This document shows positions 1 through 10,694 of a DNA stretch of 64,000 nucleotides, piece by piece. The notes under the pieces were generated by a model. It was not told where the DNA came from. It did not search any database and saw only the letters and a program-made list of their open reading frames with translations. Each line of letters opens with the position of its first letter. Within the stretch, counting starts at the first letter, position 1. The position numbers and the translations under genes were made by a program. Source of the DNA: Heligmosomoides polygyrus polygyrus (lineage: Eukaryota > Nematoda > Chromadorea > Rhabditida > Heligmosomidae); the NCBI GenBank assembly GCA_947396885.1, contig OX377201.1:68732983-68796982 (forward strand). The letters run 5' to 3'.

Positions 1-773
1 CGTAGTAATCTTGAGATTGACTTTATCTGTCGAATGAGTTCACTGATGCAGATTAACGTCTACAAAACCTTTGGAATTCAAGGGAAAACCCATGTAACGT
101 CGCGTGACCGTTTAGAGTTTGGCCTTCGTGAGCATCTGCTATTTCTGTATGACACTATGGAGCCGCCATTGAAAATTCTACTACTGAATGCCAAAAGATC
201 CACATGAAATTGAAATAATGTTAAACTTATTTTAAATTTTAAGAAAAAATATAATGAATTTTTGAGACCACCTGTTGCGATTCACACGCATTCATTGGCA
301 ATGGATACTTGCAAATTTTAGAATAGTTTTGGAATATTACACCATTAGTACGCAACTAGTTCCAAATGGTGACGAAGTTTCTAATGGAAAGTTGAAATTT
401 ATTTATTTCAAGGCAAAAATATTATACACGCACGAAGATCTGAAGTATACTTTCTTCTGAGGCTAGTGCAGTTCCGTGTTCTTTCTGGACAATAGGAAAT
501 TTTTTTTAAGCGCTTGTAAGTCTTCTACGATATTGTATTACTGACTGCGACTATTTCGTTTAGCAGACCCTCTCTTGACTCAGCGTGGTTAGGTTGCCCC
601 CCGCTAAATAGCCTTAAATTAGATCAGAATAAAAGTTTCCACCGTGTTACAGGCTTGGATGTTATGCCTTCGTTTAAGTGCTCTACGCAGCAAACTGGTA
701 GGAGCCTATGACACCGAGTTTACATGCGTATGTATAACGTATGTATGTATGTATATAACATTTTCCCCAAAAA
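1..773. other. No gene recognised
   Basis: AT-rich sequence with only short random open frames. No splice-flanked exon, tRNA or repeat is recognised. Confidence 0.5.
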
Positions 774-986
774 CTAAACAGTTTCACCAGACGTTCTTCG
801 TCTTCTTCGCGACTTCTTCGACGGTTTTGAAAGCCCTCTCCAAGCCGCTCGTTTCCTCCTGCTTAGCCCTGGCGCTAGGTCGTGAGCCATGCTGACTTCG
901 CGACCCAAATACACGTAGCTGGAGTACTCGGAGATGTTCGTTCCCATGAGTGAGAATGGGGCATCAGAAACTTGTCCGTTCCCCAT
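774..986 (-). pseudogene. RTE-type LINE, C-terminal RT fragment
   Basis: A 70-codon open stretch contains SDAPFSLMGTNISEYSSYVY followed by LGREV, the connector just after the reverse transcriptase core of nematode RTE retrotransposons, which normally reads SDAPF.LNGTNISE..SYVYLGRE. It then turns into an Arg/Lys-rich tail where the frame has decayed. Nothing upstream on this strand (RT core or endonuclease) is recognisable, so this is a short dead copy. It is the same family as the larger RTE at 46918-50210, but covers a part of the protein that the larger copy has lost. Confidence 0.75.
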
Positions 987-2985
987 GAATTTGTAGCTAC
1001 AATGGAAAATTTTTATGATAGTTTAAACGATGAGTGCAACTTTTGAGCATGGTATGCACTTCAATAGCATGAGCAATCATCTGACTTTCGCAACCAGAAA
1101 GAACTTCTTTTAGAAATGGCCTAACCTAAGTCTTGAATAGCATTACTTGATTTGTTGAGCAGCATTCCTATCATCTTCTTGATTTCTTCCTTGGAGGACT
1201 GTTTTTCTAATTCGTGAGATGAATTGCGCCCACTAGAGCACCATTAGCATTAAAAAATGAACGTCTCTGCTTTGCATTCCTGTGTAAAGAGGGAACATGA
1301 AGCGCAAAGAGGGAAGGACTAGAACGCCCGGATACCGCAGTTCGGAGATGGAAATCCCGCACCTTCCTGATAAAGACAGTATGACATGAGATAAGACAAA
1401 TGCATGCCAGGGCTTTCGGCAGTCACTCTCGAAGTAGCGACCTCAGCTGTTTGTTGGGTAGCAGTAAGCTGATTCATCAGGTAAGTTTGAATCGGTAACG
1501 GGTGGCAGTCCTATGTAGTCACACTCTACGTGTTCGCCATTGAAAATAGAAATAGCATAACTTGAGAAAGGCAAGATGGCACGTAACCGATCGGGAGGAC
1601 GGCACACAGGAATTTCGTTTAAGAGTGGGTGAAATCTGCCGAATTAGGATTGCACCGCTGAAGGGGGAACCGTATTCATGCGTGTAGTGTATGCATAAGA
1701 TTCGGTGATTTGAGTATTCTTTATCATCAACACCCAGTTCGATGACACTTGATTAAGGTAGATGTTATTTTAAAACAAAAATGTGCATATTTGTGAATTT
1801 CGTCTGAGAAAAGCGAGATAGGAAATATTTTGCCAGCAGTGATGCTTTTTACACTTTTGAAGGAAAATTCCTAAAGCTGCCTAAGTGGACGAAGATGACG
1901 AGACGACAAAGGACGTCGTCGGCTACTTTCGTTACAGTTGTTTTTGTGCACGAGGGAGGAATCCTTTATACGGAACTGTTAGGCTTGCCTCCAACGTATT
2001 ATAGAGGGTTGCCTCCTCGCGCTTTAATCGAAAGGAACACTGCACAAACCAAAAAGCACAAGAGACAGGAAATAGAACACCACATTCTGTCCAAATCGAC
2101 CACCACTCAACCTGAAGCCGCACCCAGTTCGAAGTACATAGAGCAGGAGACATAGAGGTTGGCTTGGCCACTGGGTTCGCTGCGGTGAGCTCTGCTGTGC
2201 TCCTCAGCGAAGTCGTTTAAGTCATGAAACTCTTGTATAATTTTTGTTCCCGTCTTTTCTTCTTTTTTAAGTCCTGAAGAGTATTATCATCACGACACGT
2301 TGGTAATAGGTATTTTGCAATCGAAAGTTTAACAATACACATGATTTTCGTTTTTTTTCTTTACAATAAGCATGAAACTTAACCTAACTGAACTTTGACT
2401 GCAGCAGCCTTAGGGGCAAGGGTTTTGTGACAACTCGGAAAGCGATGGCTTTTTTGGGAGGACACCCAGTATGTAAAGGAAATAATGGCTCGCAATGAAC
2501 AGTCTCGCAGGCCTCGCTGCACATCGAAGAGAACCATATTAGCAGATCCTTCCAGAAGCACCGGCATTATTTGATTAGTCTCAGCGTCCTTTGTCGATCC
2601 GGTCACGTAATCCAAGAGACATTTCTTCGGCCCCTCGAGCGCAGGCCTTCCCCATGTGCTCGTTTCCAACCGGAGCGTGGCCTCGCTCGAACGCACCTTC
2701 GGTTCCGTTCTGCTCGTGCGCTGCTTTCTGTTCCTCTCTGCGCAATTGGCTCGGTGTCGATTGGAGTGAAATGGATATGGCTCTAGGTAGGGCACGGCGG
2801 CCGAGGCAGCCCGCTTTCATGGCCACCTTATGAGGTCTGCTAAGCAACCGCTATGCTCGCGTTCTTATTCAACTGGAGGTACGTGCTCTGCCGTAAGTCC
2901 GGGTTCCCACCCTACGCCGACAATCAAAAGCTCCCCAGTGACTTGAAGAGGCTGCGTGCTCGTTGCTGATTCGCTGTGTTTTCAG
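987..2985. other. No supported gene; one GC-richer open patch
   Basis: Mostly featureless intergenic or intronic sequence. At about 2571-2847 a GC-richer patch is open in several frames on both strands, the longest being 138 codons on the minus strand from 2795. I recognise no domain in any frame and see no convincing splice pair, so none is called as a gene. A short exon or a decayed transposon remain possible. Confidence 0.4.
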
Positions 2986-3112
2986 GAGCAAGTCCTTTCT
3001 TCGATCCTCGTCGGGCAACTCCTACCCGTACCCACGCACTCACACCACTCTGATGGTCGTGCCGTCAACCCGACCCATTGGACCAGAAGATACGACAACT
3101 GTACGAAAACAG
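2986..3112 (+). CDS. Predicted internal exon, Ser/Thr/Pro-rich
   Basis: Flanked by a nematode-type acceptor (gtgttttcag) and a strong donor (cag|gtgagt). One frame is open throughout: it starts with 1 base completing a codon and ends in phase 0 with ...DTTTVRKQ. The encoded 42 residues are rich in Ser, Arg, Thr and Pro (SKSFLRSSSGNSYPYP), similar in style to the exons from 15855 onward. No domain is recognised. It could belong to a small separate gene with 3390-3511 or be a 5' exon of the large gene downstream; phase alone cannot decide. Confidence 0.5.
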
Positions 3113-3389
3113 GTGAGTTCTAGCTACTCTAATTCTCCCAGAGAATCCATGCGCAGTTCCCCTCCTCGATGTGTTATGGTGGCTCCAATTTGACCAGTTC
3201 TTTTCCGACGACGTTTGATGTTTCCGTGACGGCGTCGTCCGGAATTTGCAAACATCCCCCCCCCCGATGTTACCATGCCGACTGCCGGCAACTTTGACAT
3301 CTCCTGCGGGAAACCCGAAGTCGATAATGCTGTCGTCAACGCTTTGTTTTGAGGTTAACACAGCACCTTTCCCTAATGCCTTTCCGCAG

Positions 3390-3511
3390 GCGCAGTGTAT
3401 GATTTCGAGTCTCTGAGGAGAAATCGCCGACAGTTCCCTTTAGATTTGTCGATTGAGGAAGTCCAATTCAACGACGCGCACTACTTGTTTGCTTTTAGAA
3501 AACACTTCTGA
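3390..3511 (+). CDS. Predicted exon, possibly terminal
   Basis: Acceptor tttccgcag at 3381-3389 precedes an open frame that reads AVYDFESLRRNRRQFPLDLS and then IEEVQFNDAHYLFAFRKHF before a TGA at 3509-3511. The composition is convincingly protein-like. The entry phase (two leading bases) does not match the phase-0 end of 2986-3112, so either an intermediate small exon is missing (a candidate lies near 3143-3178) or the two are not adjacent. An alternative acceptor at 3490-3496 opens another frame running to 3644. No family is recognised. Confidence 0.4.
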
Positions 3512-3735
3512 ATTAACGGAGAATCAACCACTCGCATACTCCAAGTTCTGGGTTTGGTTAGGTTCTGAGGAAGATAGTGCCGACGAAACATCAGCTAGAG
3601 GAACCGTTGCACAAATCTCAGTGAACACTTTCAGAGAAGAGTAGTTTATTTATGCCCAGGTTATTCTAAAATTTACAATTTACGTCGAGAGATATTTCCG
3701 CCCAATTCAGTGCTAATGTTTACTTTTACCGATCC

Positions 3736-3899
3736 GGGGCCAGATTCATCAACCGCTTACCGGCCGTTAACGGTATATAGGCTATCGTACACTGAGTCTC
3801 TGTATCTCTGCATCTCTCTGCATCGCTTACTACGTAGGCTGATATAGTGAATCTGACGTGAGATGATATCGGCGGTACCGTTGATTGTTCTGGCCCCGG
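3736..3899. mobile_element. MITE-like short inverted-repeat element
   Basis: About 164 bp bounded by inverted ends: the left end ccggggccagattcatcaac matches the right end, which ends gttgattgttctggccccgg. The interior is non-coding and carries smaller hairpins (cttaccggccgttaacggta). This is the architecture of a miniature inverted-repeat transposable element or a mobile hairpin. No target-site duplication is obvious. Confidence 0.5.
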
Positions 3900-6800
3900 T
3901 TGGCTAGTTATCGAGCTTTGAAGCATCTCTGCATGATTCTCGCTGCTCTCCCGATGTCTCTTTTGTCCTTCCGATGATGTGTGTCTAGCTTGTTACAGCG
4001 AGCTCGTTCATCACGAAACTGCTTCGCGGCTCTTCTACATAATTCACTTAAAGACACTGTTCCTCGGCTTGTACTTCTTGTGCGAAACTGTCTCATCGAT
4101 ATTGCTAAATTGAACCGTTACTAGCAGTCCTACGTTCGTCCATTTTCTCACTTTTCTGAGCAATTCTTCTAACAAATCCTGTTACTCGTGAGCTTTTTCA
4201 CATCAATGATGTGCGGTTTACATTAGATGTTGGTCTCGCACATCAAGCTCTCTCTTTCATCGGCGAGGTTTCTCGGGATCAGTAGATCCCGAAAGGCTGG
4301 CCAATAACCATCACAGATGCAAGTCTGCCCAGCTATGTGCTATTTTCGTTACCAACAAATGCCAAGAACTGGTCGTTCAAGAGAACCCTCTGGCCTACGT
4401 AAACGAATCTTGATCTTATCTATTTATTTTAATTGATTTTTACTATTCCTTCTCCCAAAATTTGAGGAACAAGGTCAGAATACATGTGATTTTCAGCACT
4501 TTGTTTAAAATCTAAACTTCCGGTTTATGTATCCAAGACCTCCACTTCGTCATTATGACAAAAATCCTACTCCACAGGTTTTTCGAAATCCCTATTTCGA
4601 AGAGAGCCTACTTTTCTGAGAACTTTTCGGAGATCACGGAAAAGCCCCGCACATTAGAAGCGCATGTGGACGATGCGCAGGATAAGTTGGGGCTCCACTA
4701 CCGATGCAATATACTTTCTGCGCTGCCAACCGCGGGCTAGTTACTTGGGCGTTGCTGCTCAATAGCGAAAGGACGTGTTTTATGACACAATTCCGCTCCA
4801 GAAAAGGGAACTTGCGGGTTCGAGTCCCACCTGGCGCGAGAGTTTCGCTCACAACAAAACATTCTTTAGCAGTACAACAGGACGATGACTTTCGTGCATG
4901 ACCGTACATTTGAATAGCTGTCCTCTAATGTAATTTAGTGCATATTCCTTGCATTTGTAGTAATTATGTCTGAAATAGATCACCAACACTGCAGACGACC
5001 AGTCATCAGAAGATCCAGAATTTTTCGATCGTTTGAGGTGGTAATTCTTGTCCACACTTCATGCAGAATGCATTTTGCTGTCGTACAGGATTAACACTTT
5101 GTATCCGTCATTGAATCTGTTAACAACTAGGTTTGCTTGCTAGCTGTTGAGCTGCTGACGAAGTTGAAGGCATTAGTTGAAGGCGTTCATACGGCTAAAG
5201 TTTTGGCTTTTGGGCATCGTTAGAGCCTGGAAAGCCAAAGACAAATGTGGCTTAACCGTCTCCAATTGAATGTTGTAGCTCCAACACAAGGCAGAGAGCT
5301 TCATATTTTATATCTCATATCTAGAGAACGAATATGTAGACGTGAGAACTGCTCACCTATTGAGCCAGAAGGGGCATGATGGCAGGTCACCTCTTTGGCG
5401 TGCGGTAGTGTGATGGTCAGAGGAAGGCTTCCCAAACATATAGACATTCAAGCAAAGTGTGCAGAATTCTGAGAAAGGGAAGTTCATTGGTTCCGACCTC
5501 CTCAATTCATCCAGGTGCTCTCACAGGCGTAAGTGAGTCGTCTCGCCAATGTACTGAGTTCCACAGGCAATAAATTAAGTTGCGCAAATTACTCAGGCGG
5601 CGCAATTTCCTTTTCGCCCTGGCAGATAAACCATAATTTTTGTGTAACACATAGGCGATCGTATAGGAGGTTGTGCATCGGCTGCCGATTCAGAATGAGT
5701 TGTGGAATCTCCGGAATCTCCATCGTTCTGACTAAAGGTCCAGCACATACGTGCGTAGGCTTGCACGTACTGCAAGACCTAGGACGTCGGAGATATGTAT
5801 AGGGAAGACAAAGTGCCATTTTTAACGCCCATAACGCAGCTATAGTGTCATTCTGCCTTCTGTTAGGGGGACCGACTGCAGTCCTTAGAGAGCATCCGTG
5901 GAATCGAGCAACCTGACGTCCTCCAATCAGTCAGATTTGTTTTGAATCGTGAAGCAAGCCAATCTACCACTTCTAAACATGTCCCTCATGAGACCCAGCT
6001 TTTTTGATGGGATGGGCTAACAGGAAGTTTACTAGATCATTTTTACTGCTAGATTTGCGATACCGCCTGGTTTTGTAGAAACCTCTGTCCCCAATCACTC
6101 ATCTGAATCACACTCATCCCTGATCGAATTCAGCTCAATGCTAAGCAACATCGAGGTGCGAGCGATATAGCTACCTGGAAGGATACTCTATTTTAATAAC
6201 GCTGATTCCCAATAAAAATTCTGAGCTTGACTTATTGGTTTTGTGGCCCAGACATTTGCTTTGATGCGAGACAGCAACGAGAAAAATAATTCGATGCCAT
6301 CCTTCTGTTACGTGCCCCCAGGCCAACAATTTCGGAAGGCGATAATACTGACAAACACGATAGCCCTCAAGATTCGTTATAAAGATGAATGAGGTCAACG
6401 ATGGAGATGCGCATGCTGCCATCCTGCATAAATGCTTATATTAGCAAGTTCAATGATACGTCATGAACTACCGTACCCCCACGGTGATTTAACTTCTCAG
6501 AACAAAGGTGGGGTCATACTACTAATGGAGAATAGTGTGGGTCGTCCACGCAGTCGAGCCAGAGCCGCTTCGATATTATAGGGCTAAATGAAGGTCGTTC
6601 AGAAGTCGTCATTTCTCGGGGGCTGCTCGAGAGACGGACGAGCCTAAAGGGCATCCCTAGTGAATGCAGTGGTTAGATTTGCCCAAACAGTATACAGGCA
6701 TTGGAAACGTTTAGAAGCAGGTCATTCATGCACCCAAATATGAAGACGTATGCTACAGCGAGCTCGATGGCGAAGCCGTAGAAGGAGGCGACTCTTTCGA

Positions 6801-8157
6801 GTCAATGTCTAAGCAACGGATTCCGCCCAAGGCAAACTTGTTCATCTTCTGAAAATTCACAAAAGGGTTGATTAGCGCTCACCTTTATCCTTTTCCTTTT
6901 GTACACACTGCTGTGAGATTTCCGCTTTGTAACTACAGTCAGCGGGAGGGAGAGATCGCTTACAAGAAGAGGATTTTTACAAGTTATTGCGCAACTAGTC
7001 ATTGCTAAGGATGAGAGTGTGTGCTGACAAAAGTCGAAATTTATGTACAAATCCCAGTTCTGCCGGAAAATGCCGTACATCGTATGCCTTACATGGTGCA
7101 TTATAAAAAGCGTCGGAATAGAGGACCTCTGAGAAAGTGTAAACCTTTCACTTGAATAACAGCGATGAAGAGCTACTTTCGGTTCTTCTTTCATTCTGCT
7201 CCATAGTTGGCGTCGTAAACCGGGCTTCACATATTCCACCCTACTGTCTCCGTTCAGAGTTTCGGCGGTTTCGACTTTCTGCGCGTTACCCGTTTGAGGA
7301 TGTCTTGTTGATGATAAACAGCGATGGATGATTCCCCTGGTTGGTCTAGACCATACAGAAACTCAGATTACTCGGGCACAGAGAAGCAGCACGTGTCGTT
7401 AGTGCTTGAAACACGCTTGTAGAGGAACAAGGGGGAACTGCTTCACACAAAGACGCTGCGAGATACGAGAAGCTCCTTGGAACTGAAACGCGCAGTTATT
7501 CAGACGAACGCACCTTTCTTACGGCGCCAGCTCGTCTCAAAGCACTCATGAAAACTTACCGTTTATGACCAAAAAGTCGTAAATCGTGAACCTTAAGGAA
7601 ACCTTTATAGGGCGGTCTTCCGCAACGCATTATGTCACCTCCACCTCGGTTCTGGTCCGAGGAAAGAGAACATGTTCTCCACCTACGCGCATTTCAGGCG
7701 CAGTCGGCCAAGGTGGCAGAGTGTTAGTCCAGAGGCTCTTGGATAGTAGATTCGACCAACCTGTGCCGGTTGTCCATATCTGGGAAGGCCATCCTAGAAG
7801 TCCACTTGTAATATCAAGCTGAAGAGAAAACCGTTTCCATTGTAGCTTGATGGCAGAGTTTAATGGCCTTAGGACATCCTGACACCGCACTTCCCAATTT
7901 TCAATTTTCATTAGGCCTTTGCATATGAAATGGCCGATTTTGACTGAAAACTTTGACAGATCATAACTTCGCATGGAAGCAATTTTATTAATCGAAATAA
8001 GCAGAAGCAAATAGTAAATAAGCATCGAAATAAGCATGTTACAATTAATACACTTTTTCCAAAGGGACAATAGCTTAGATATTCCATCTTTGTAAAATCA
8101 GAACTACGAGAATTAATGAAACATAAGAAGTCGTTTTCGACATCGCTGAATTTGCTG
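3900..8157. other. 4.2 kb with no supported gene
   Basis: Only shadow-length open frames occur. The longest, 145 codons on the minus strand at 6802-7239, has no recognisable domain and lacks a convincing gene context. At 4812-4842 there is a box-B-like tract (cgggttcgagtcccacctgg) that resembles the 3' half of a tRNA and the similar tract at 51720; it is probably a decayed tRNA-derived fragment. Nothing else is supported. Confidence 0.45.
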
Positions 8158-9391
8158 ACCAGGGAAGGGTCTCAGACGTAGTTCTGAACGGGGTAAATGG
8201 ATAGTACTGCGAGAATCTCCACCCTTCATATGGTAGAAAAAGTTTCGTTTTTGCTGAGCTCTTGAACCAAAGAGCTACGGGCCCTCGAAATTGGGGGTAC
8301 ACTATTGCACCGTCACCCGTACCCACGTGCATGCGCGTACTGTTGTATGGGACGCTGCGAAAGGCTATGTGGCAGGCGAGTCGGTGGCTCAGCAGGGTGC
8401 GGGCTACTTCGCAGGTGCTAGGGCGGATGCTCGACTCCCGTGTTACGCAAGGTTTTTGCATTTTTTCACGGATGCCGCCTTCTTTACCAATTTGCTTCCT
8501 ACACATCTCCTACCTATTTATTTCACTCCAAATTGTCAAATAACGATCAGATTCGTACTCAACGCAAAGTTTAGGCAGAAACGGTGACCAGGACCTTACC
8601 ATTAATCACCTTTACCTACTGTGATTTAACATACTCTAGGGTAATACGGAAAACGGATGTCAGATTCGTGATCACCATCCCAAATAACCCTCTTGGGTGA
8701 AATCGATAATTATGACTTCGACGGCTCTAGTCACCCGTACCTACCGTAACCTACCGTAATCGACCGATAATTGAAAAACGGATGTCAGATTCGTAGTCAG
8801 CACCCCAAATATCCTCACTGGGCAAGGTTTGGGCAAAGTCAGTGATTATGACCTCGACATCTCTGGTCACCCACCCGTACCTGCTATAACCCGTACCTGT
8901 TGTAAGGTCATTGCTTAACATTCACTGAAGAACACAAAACGTTGTATAATTCAGAAACTGAGAAGGGTGAGTGAAGCACAGCTCACAGAAACCTTTATTT
9001 GACAATTTAGAGTAAATAAATGTGTAGGAGATGTGTAGGAAGTAAGCTGATTTAGACTGCCATACGGCATGACTTTCACGACACTACTTTCACGACTCCA
9101 GAGGTCGAGGAGAGGTCAGAAAATTTTTTTCGCCCAAACCTCGCCTGGGGGCTATTGGGGTGCTGATCACGAATCTGACCTCCGTTTTTCAAATTTCTGC
9201 CGATTACGGTAGGTCATGGTGGGTACGGGTAAAGCTGCAATACTGTACCACCATTTTCGAGGGCCCGTAGCTCCTTGGGTTCAAGGACTTAGCAAAAACG
9301 AAACATGTTTTTCTACTACATGAGTGGTGGAGATTCTCGCAGTACTATCCATTTCCCCCACTCAGACCTACTCCTGAGACCCTTCCCTGGT
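8158..9391. mobile_element. Foldback element with satellite-like core
   Basis: The left arm (about 8158-8300, starting accagggaagggtctcag) is repeated in reverse complement at about 9245-9391 (ending gagacccttccctggt). The arms include a shared tract gagctacgggccctcgaaa. The interior contains several diverged copies of a unit with cggatgtcagattcgt and caccccaaata followed by cacccgtacc, in both orientations. No coding capacity is credible; open frames here are by-products of the repeat. A mariner transposase scrap abuts the right end. The same interior unit recurs at 52765-53170 and 62975-63230. Confidence 0.6.
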
Positions 9392-9607
9392 GAGTTTTTT
9401 ATCCTTCACATGACGATCTAAATGATGGAAAAAAGGATAATCGCTAGGGGACAGATCTGGTGAATATGCTGGATGTGGAAGAGTTTCGTATCCCAATTTT
9501 TGGACAACAGTTTCTAGAACGTGCGGACGCGCAGTGTCATGCAGTAGGATTTGGCCCTTCCGATTAGCCAATGCCGACTGTTTTTCAATCAAGTTCTGGT
9601 ACATCAC
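9368..9607 (-). pseudogene. Mariner transposase catalytic fragment
   Basis: A 79-codon frame contains LLHDTARPH and LPHPAYSPDLSPSDYPFF, the second and third catalytic-aspartate blocks of mariner-family DDE transposases. The spacing between these aspartates is 31 residues rather than the 34 typical of mariner, so a small deletion has occurred. The N-terminal helix-turn-helix and first aspartate block are absent. The 3' end of the frame runs into the arm of the foldback element at 8158-9391, suggesting the foldback inserted into or replaced the rest of this mariner. Inactive. Confidence 0.8.
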
Positions 9608-9845
9608 TTTCTTAAATGGTCTTGGGCAGTTTTATAGAAGAACAGGGAAGATCCACTACTAACAAGGAAAGGTTCTCAACTCAAGGTGAACTTTGGCGAT
9701 GCTACTTTGGCAAGATGTATGTAGGGCCGCGGAGTCCAGAGTTGCAATTAGTTTTTGCTGAACGCTTTTCTAAAGACCTGGAAAAGAGGTGTGAAAACGT
9801 GTGCGCAACACTCCTCAATCCCTATGACATCCCACGAGATGTGCC

Positions 9846-9915
9846 TCGGTGGCGCACTCGGTGGGGTGCCGCTTCATAGAAGCAAACCGGTGCGCTTTTG
9901 AGTTCGGGTCCACCG
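9846..9915 (+). repeat. tRNA-like module, left arm of element A
   Basis: A box-A-like tract (tcggtggcgcactcggtggg) is followed about 50 bases later by a box-B-like tract (gagttcgggtcca). The intervening cttcatag resembles a Met-type CAT anticodon loop, but the stems are too degraded to call a tRNA. Best read as a tRNA-derived SINE head or pseudogene. Confidence 0.5.
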
Positions 9916-10183
9916 ACTGCCAATGCTTTTGCGCATATTAGTTTGTTCTTATTACGCTTCCTCAAAATAAAGGGAATCAATTTTAGACCATCAATGCTTA
10001 TAATAAACAAAGGCTGTGTATGTGCGCCTTCATATTCGCTATTTTTTCGACGATGTATATCTGCACCATATCATTTCTCTGAAAATAAAAGGTCTTTTTG
10101 CTCTTTCCGTTTAGTCAACAGCTATGGTACAAAACTATGAAGCAAGTAAAACACAAGCGCGCGTCACACCAGCAGCATCTTAC

Positions 10184-10271
10184 AAAAGCCAGTGAGGAAC
10201 AATCTTCTTCGTAGAAAGGAATGACCACTCCTTCTTCGTTGAATGCGTAATCCGTGGGCGTAGAAAGAGTC
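10184..10271 (-). other. Exon-like segment in the centre of element A
   Basis: On the minus strand an acceptor-like actcag precedes an 88-nt open stretch encoding STPTDYAFNEEGVVIPFYEE and then DCSSLAF, followed by a donor-like gtaagat. The sister element B has the same arrangement at 27354-27442 with mostly conservative changes. This could be a captured host exon or a remnant of an element-encoded protein. Function unknown. Confidence 0.4.
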
Positions 10272-10442
10272 CTGAGTGACGTCGACGTGTTACGGACACT
10301 GCCACCCACAAAAAAAACTGGCACATATGAAGGCGCAACCAGACAGCATTGGTTTGTTGTTAGCATTGGCGGTCTAAAATTGACTCCTGAAATCATGAGA
10401 AAGCGTAACAACAACAAGCTAGCACGAGCAAAAGCAATGCCA

Positions 10443-10520
10443 GTAGGCGGACTCGAACTCAAAAGCCCACCGGAGTGCTTCTGTGAGGCGGCACTCCCAC
10501 CGATCGCACCACGGAGGCAC
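10443..10520 (-). repeat. tRNA-like module, right arm of element A
   Basis: On the minus strand a box A (cggtgcgatcggtggg region) and a box B (gagttcgagtccgcc) are present, the inverted partner of 9846-9915. The two modules point toward each other. Confidence 0.5.
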
Positions 10521-10694
10521 ATCTCGTGCCTCCATAGATGCTGATTAGTGTTGCGCACACGTTTTCACACCTCTTTTTCAGGTCCTAGGAAAGCGTTCAG
10601 CAAAAACTAACTGTACTTTTGGACTTCGCTCACACGGCCCTACGTCCTGTCAAAATAGCATCGCAAAAGCTCACCTTGAGTTGATAACGTTTCC

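Larger units (their letters stand above)
9666..10694. mobile_element. Palindromic element A with convergent tRNA-like modules
   Basis: About 1.03 kb. The left arm (9666-10110) and right arm (about 10290-10694) are diverged reverse complements: ggaaaggttctcaactcaag on the left mirrors the right end. Landmarks in both arms, in order from the outside, are a tract with ttttgctgaacgc, a tRNA-like module, a tract with tagtttgtt and a tract with gcgccttcatat. The unique centre (10111-10289) is conserved with element B at 26799-27997 and holds an exon-like reading frame on the minus strand. No transposase is present, so it would be non-autonomous. Confidence 0.65.

Noticed and set aside
6802..7239. 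145-codon minus-strand ORF
   Set aside because: No recognisable domain, no neighbouring exon and unremarkable composition; plausible as chance in 64 kb.
7630..8506. Minus-strand ORFs of about 145 codons
   Set aside because: The second lies in the arm and core of the foldback repeat; neither has a recognisable protein motif. A weak box-B-like word near 7755 was also judged too poor to call.
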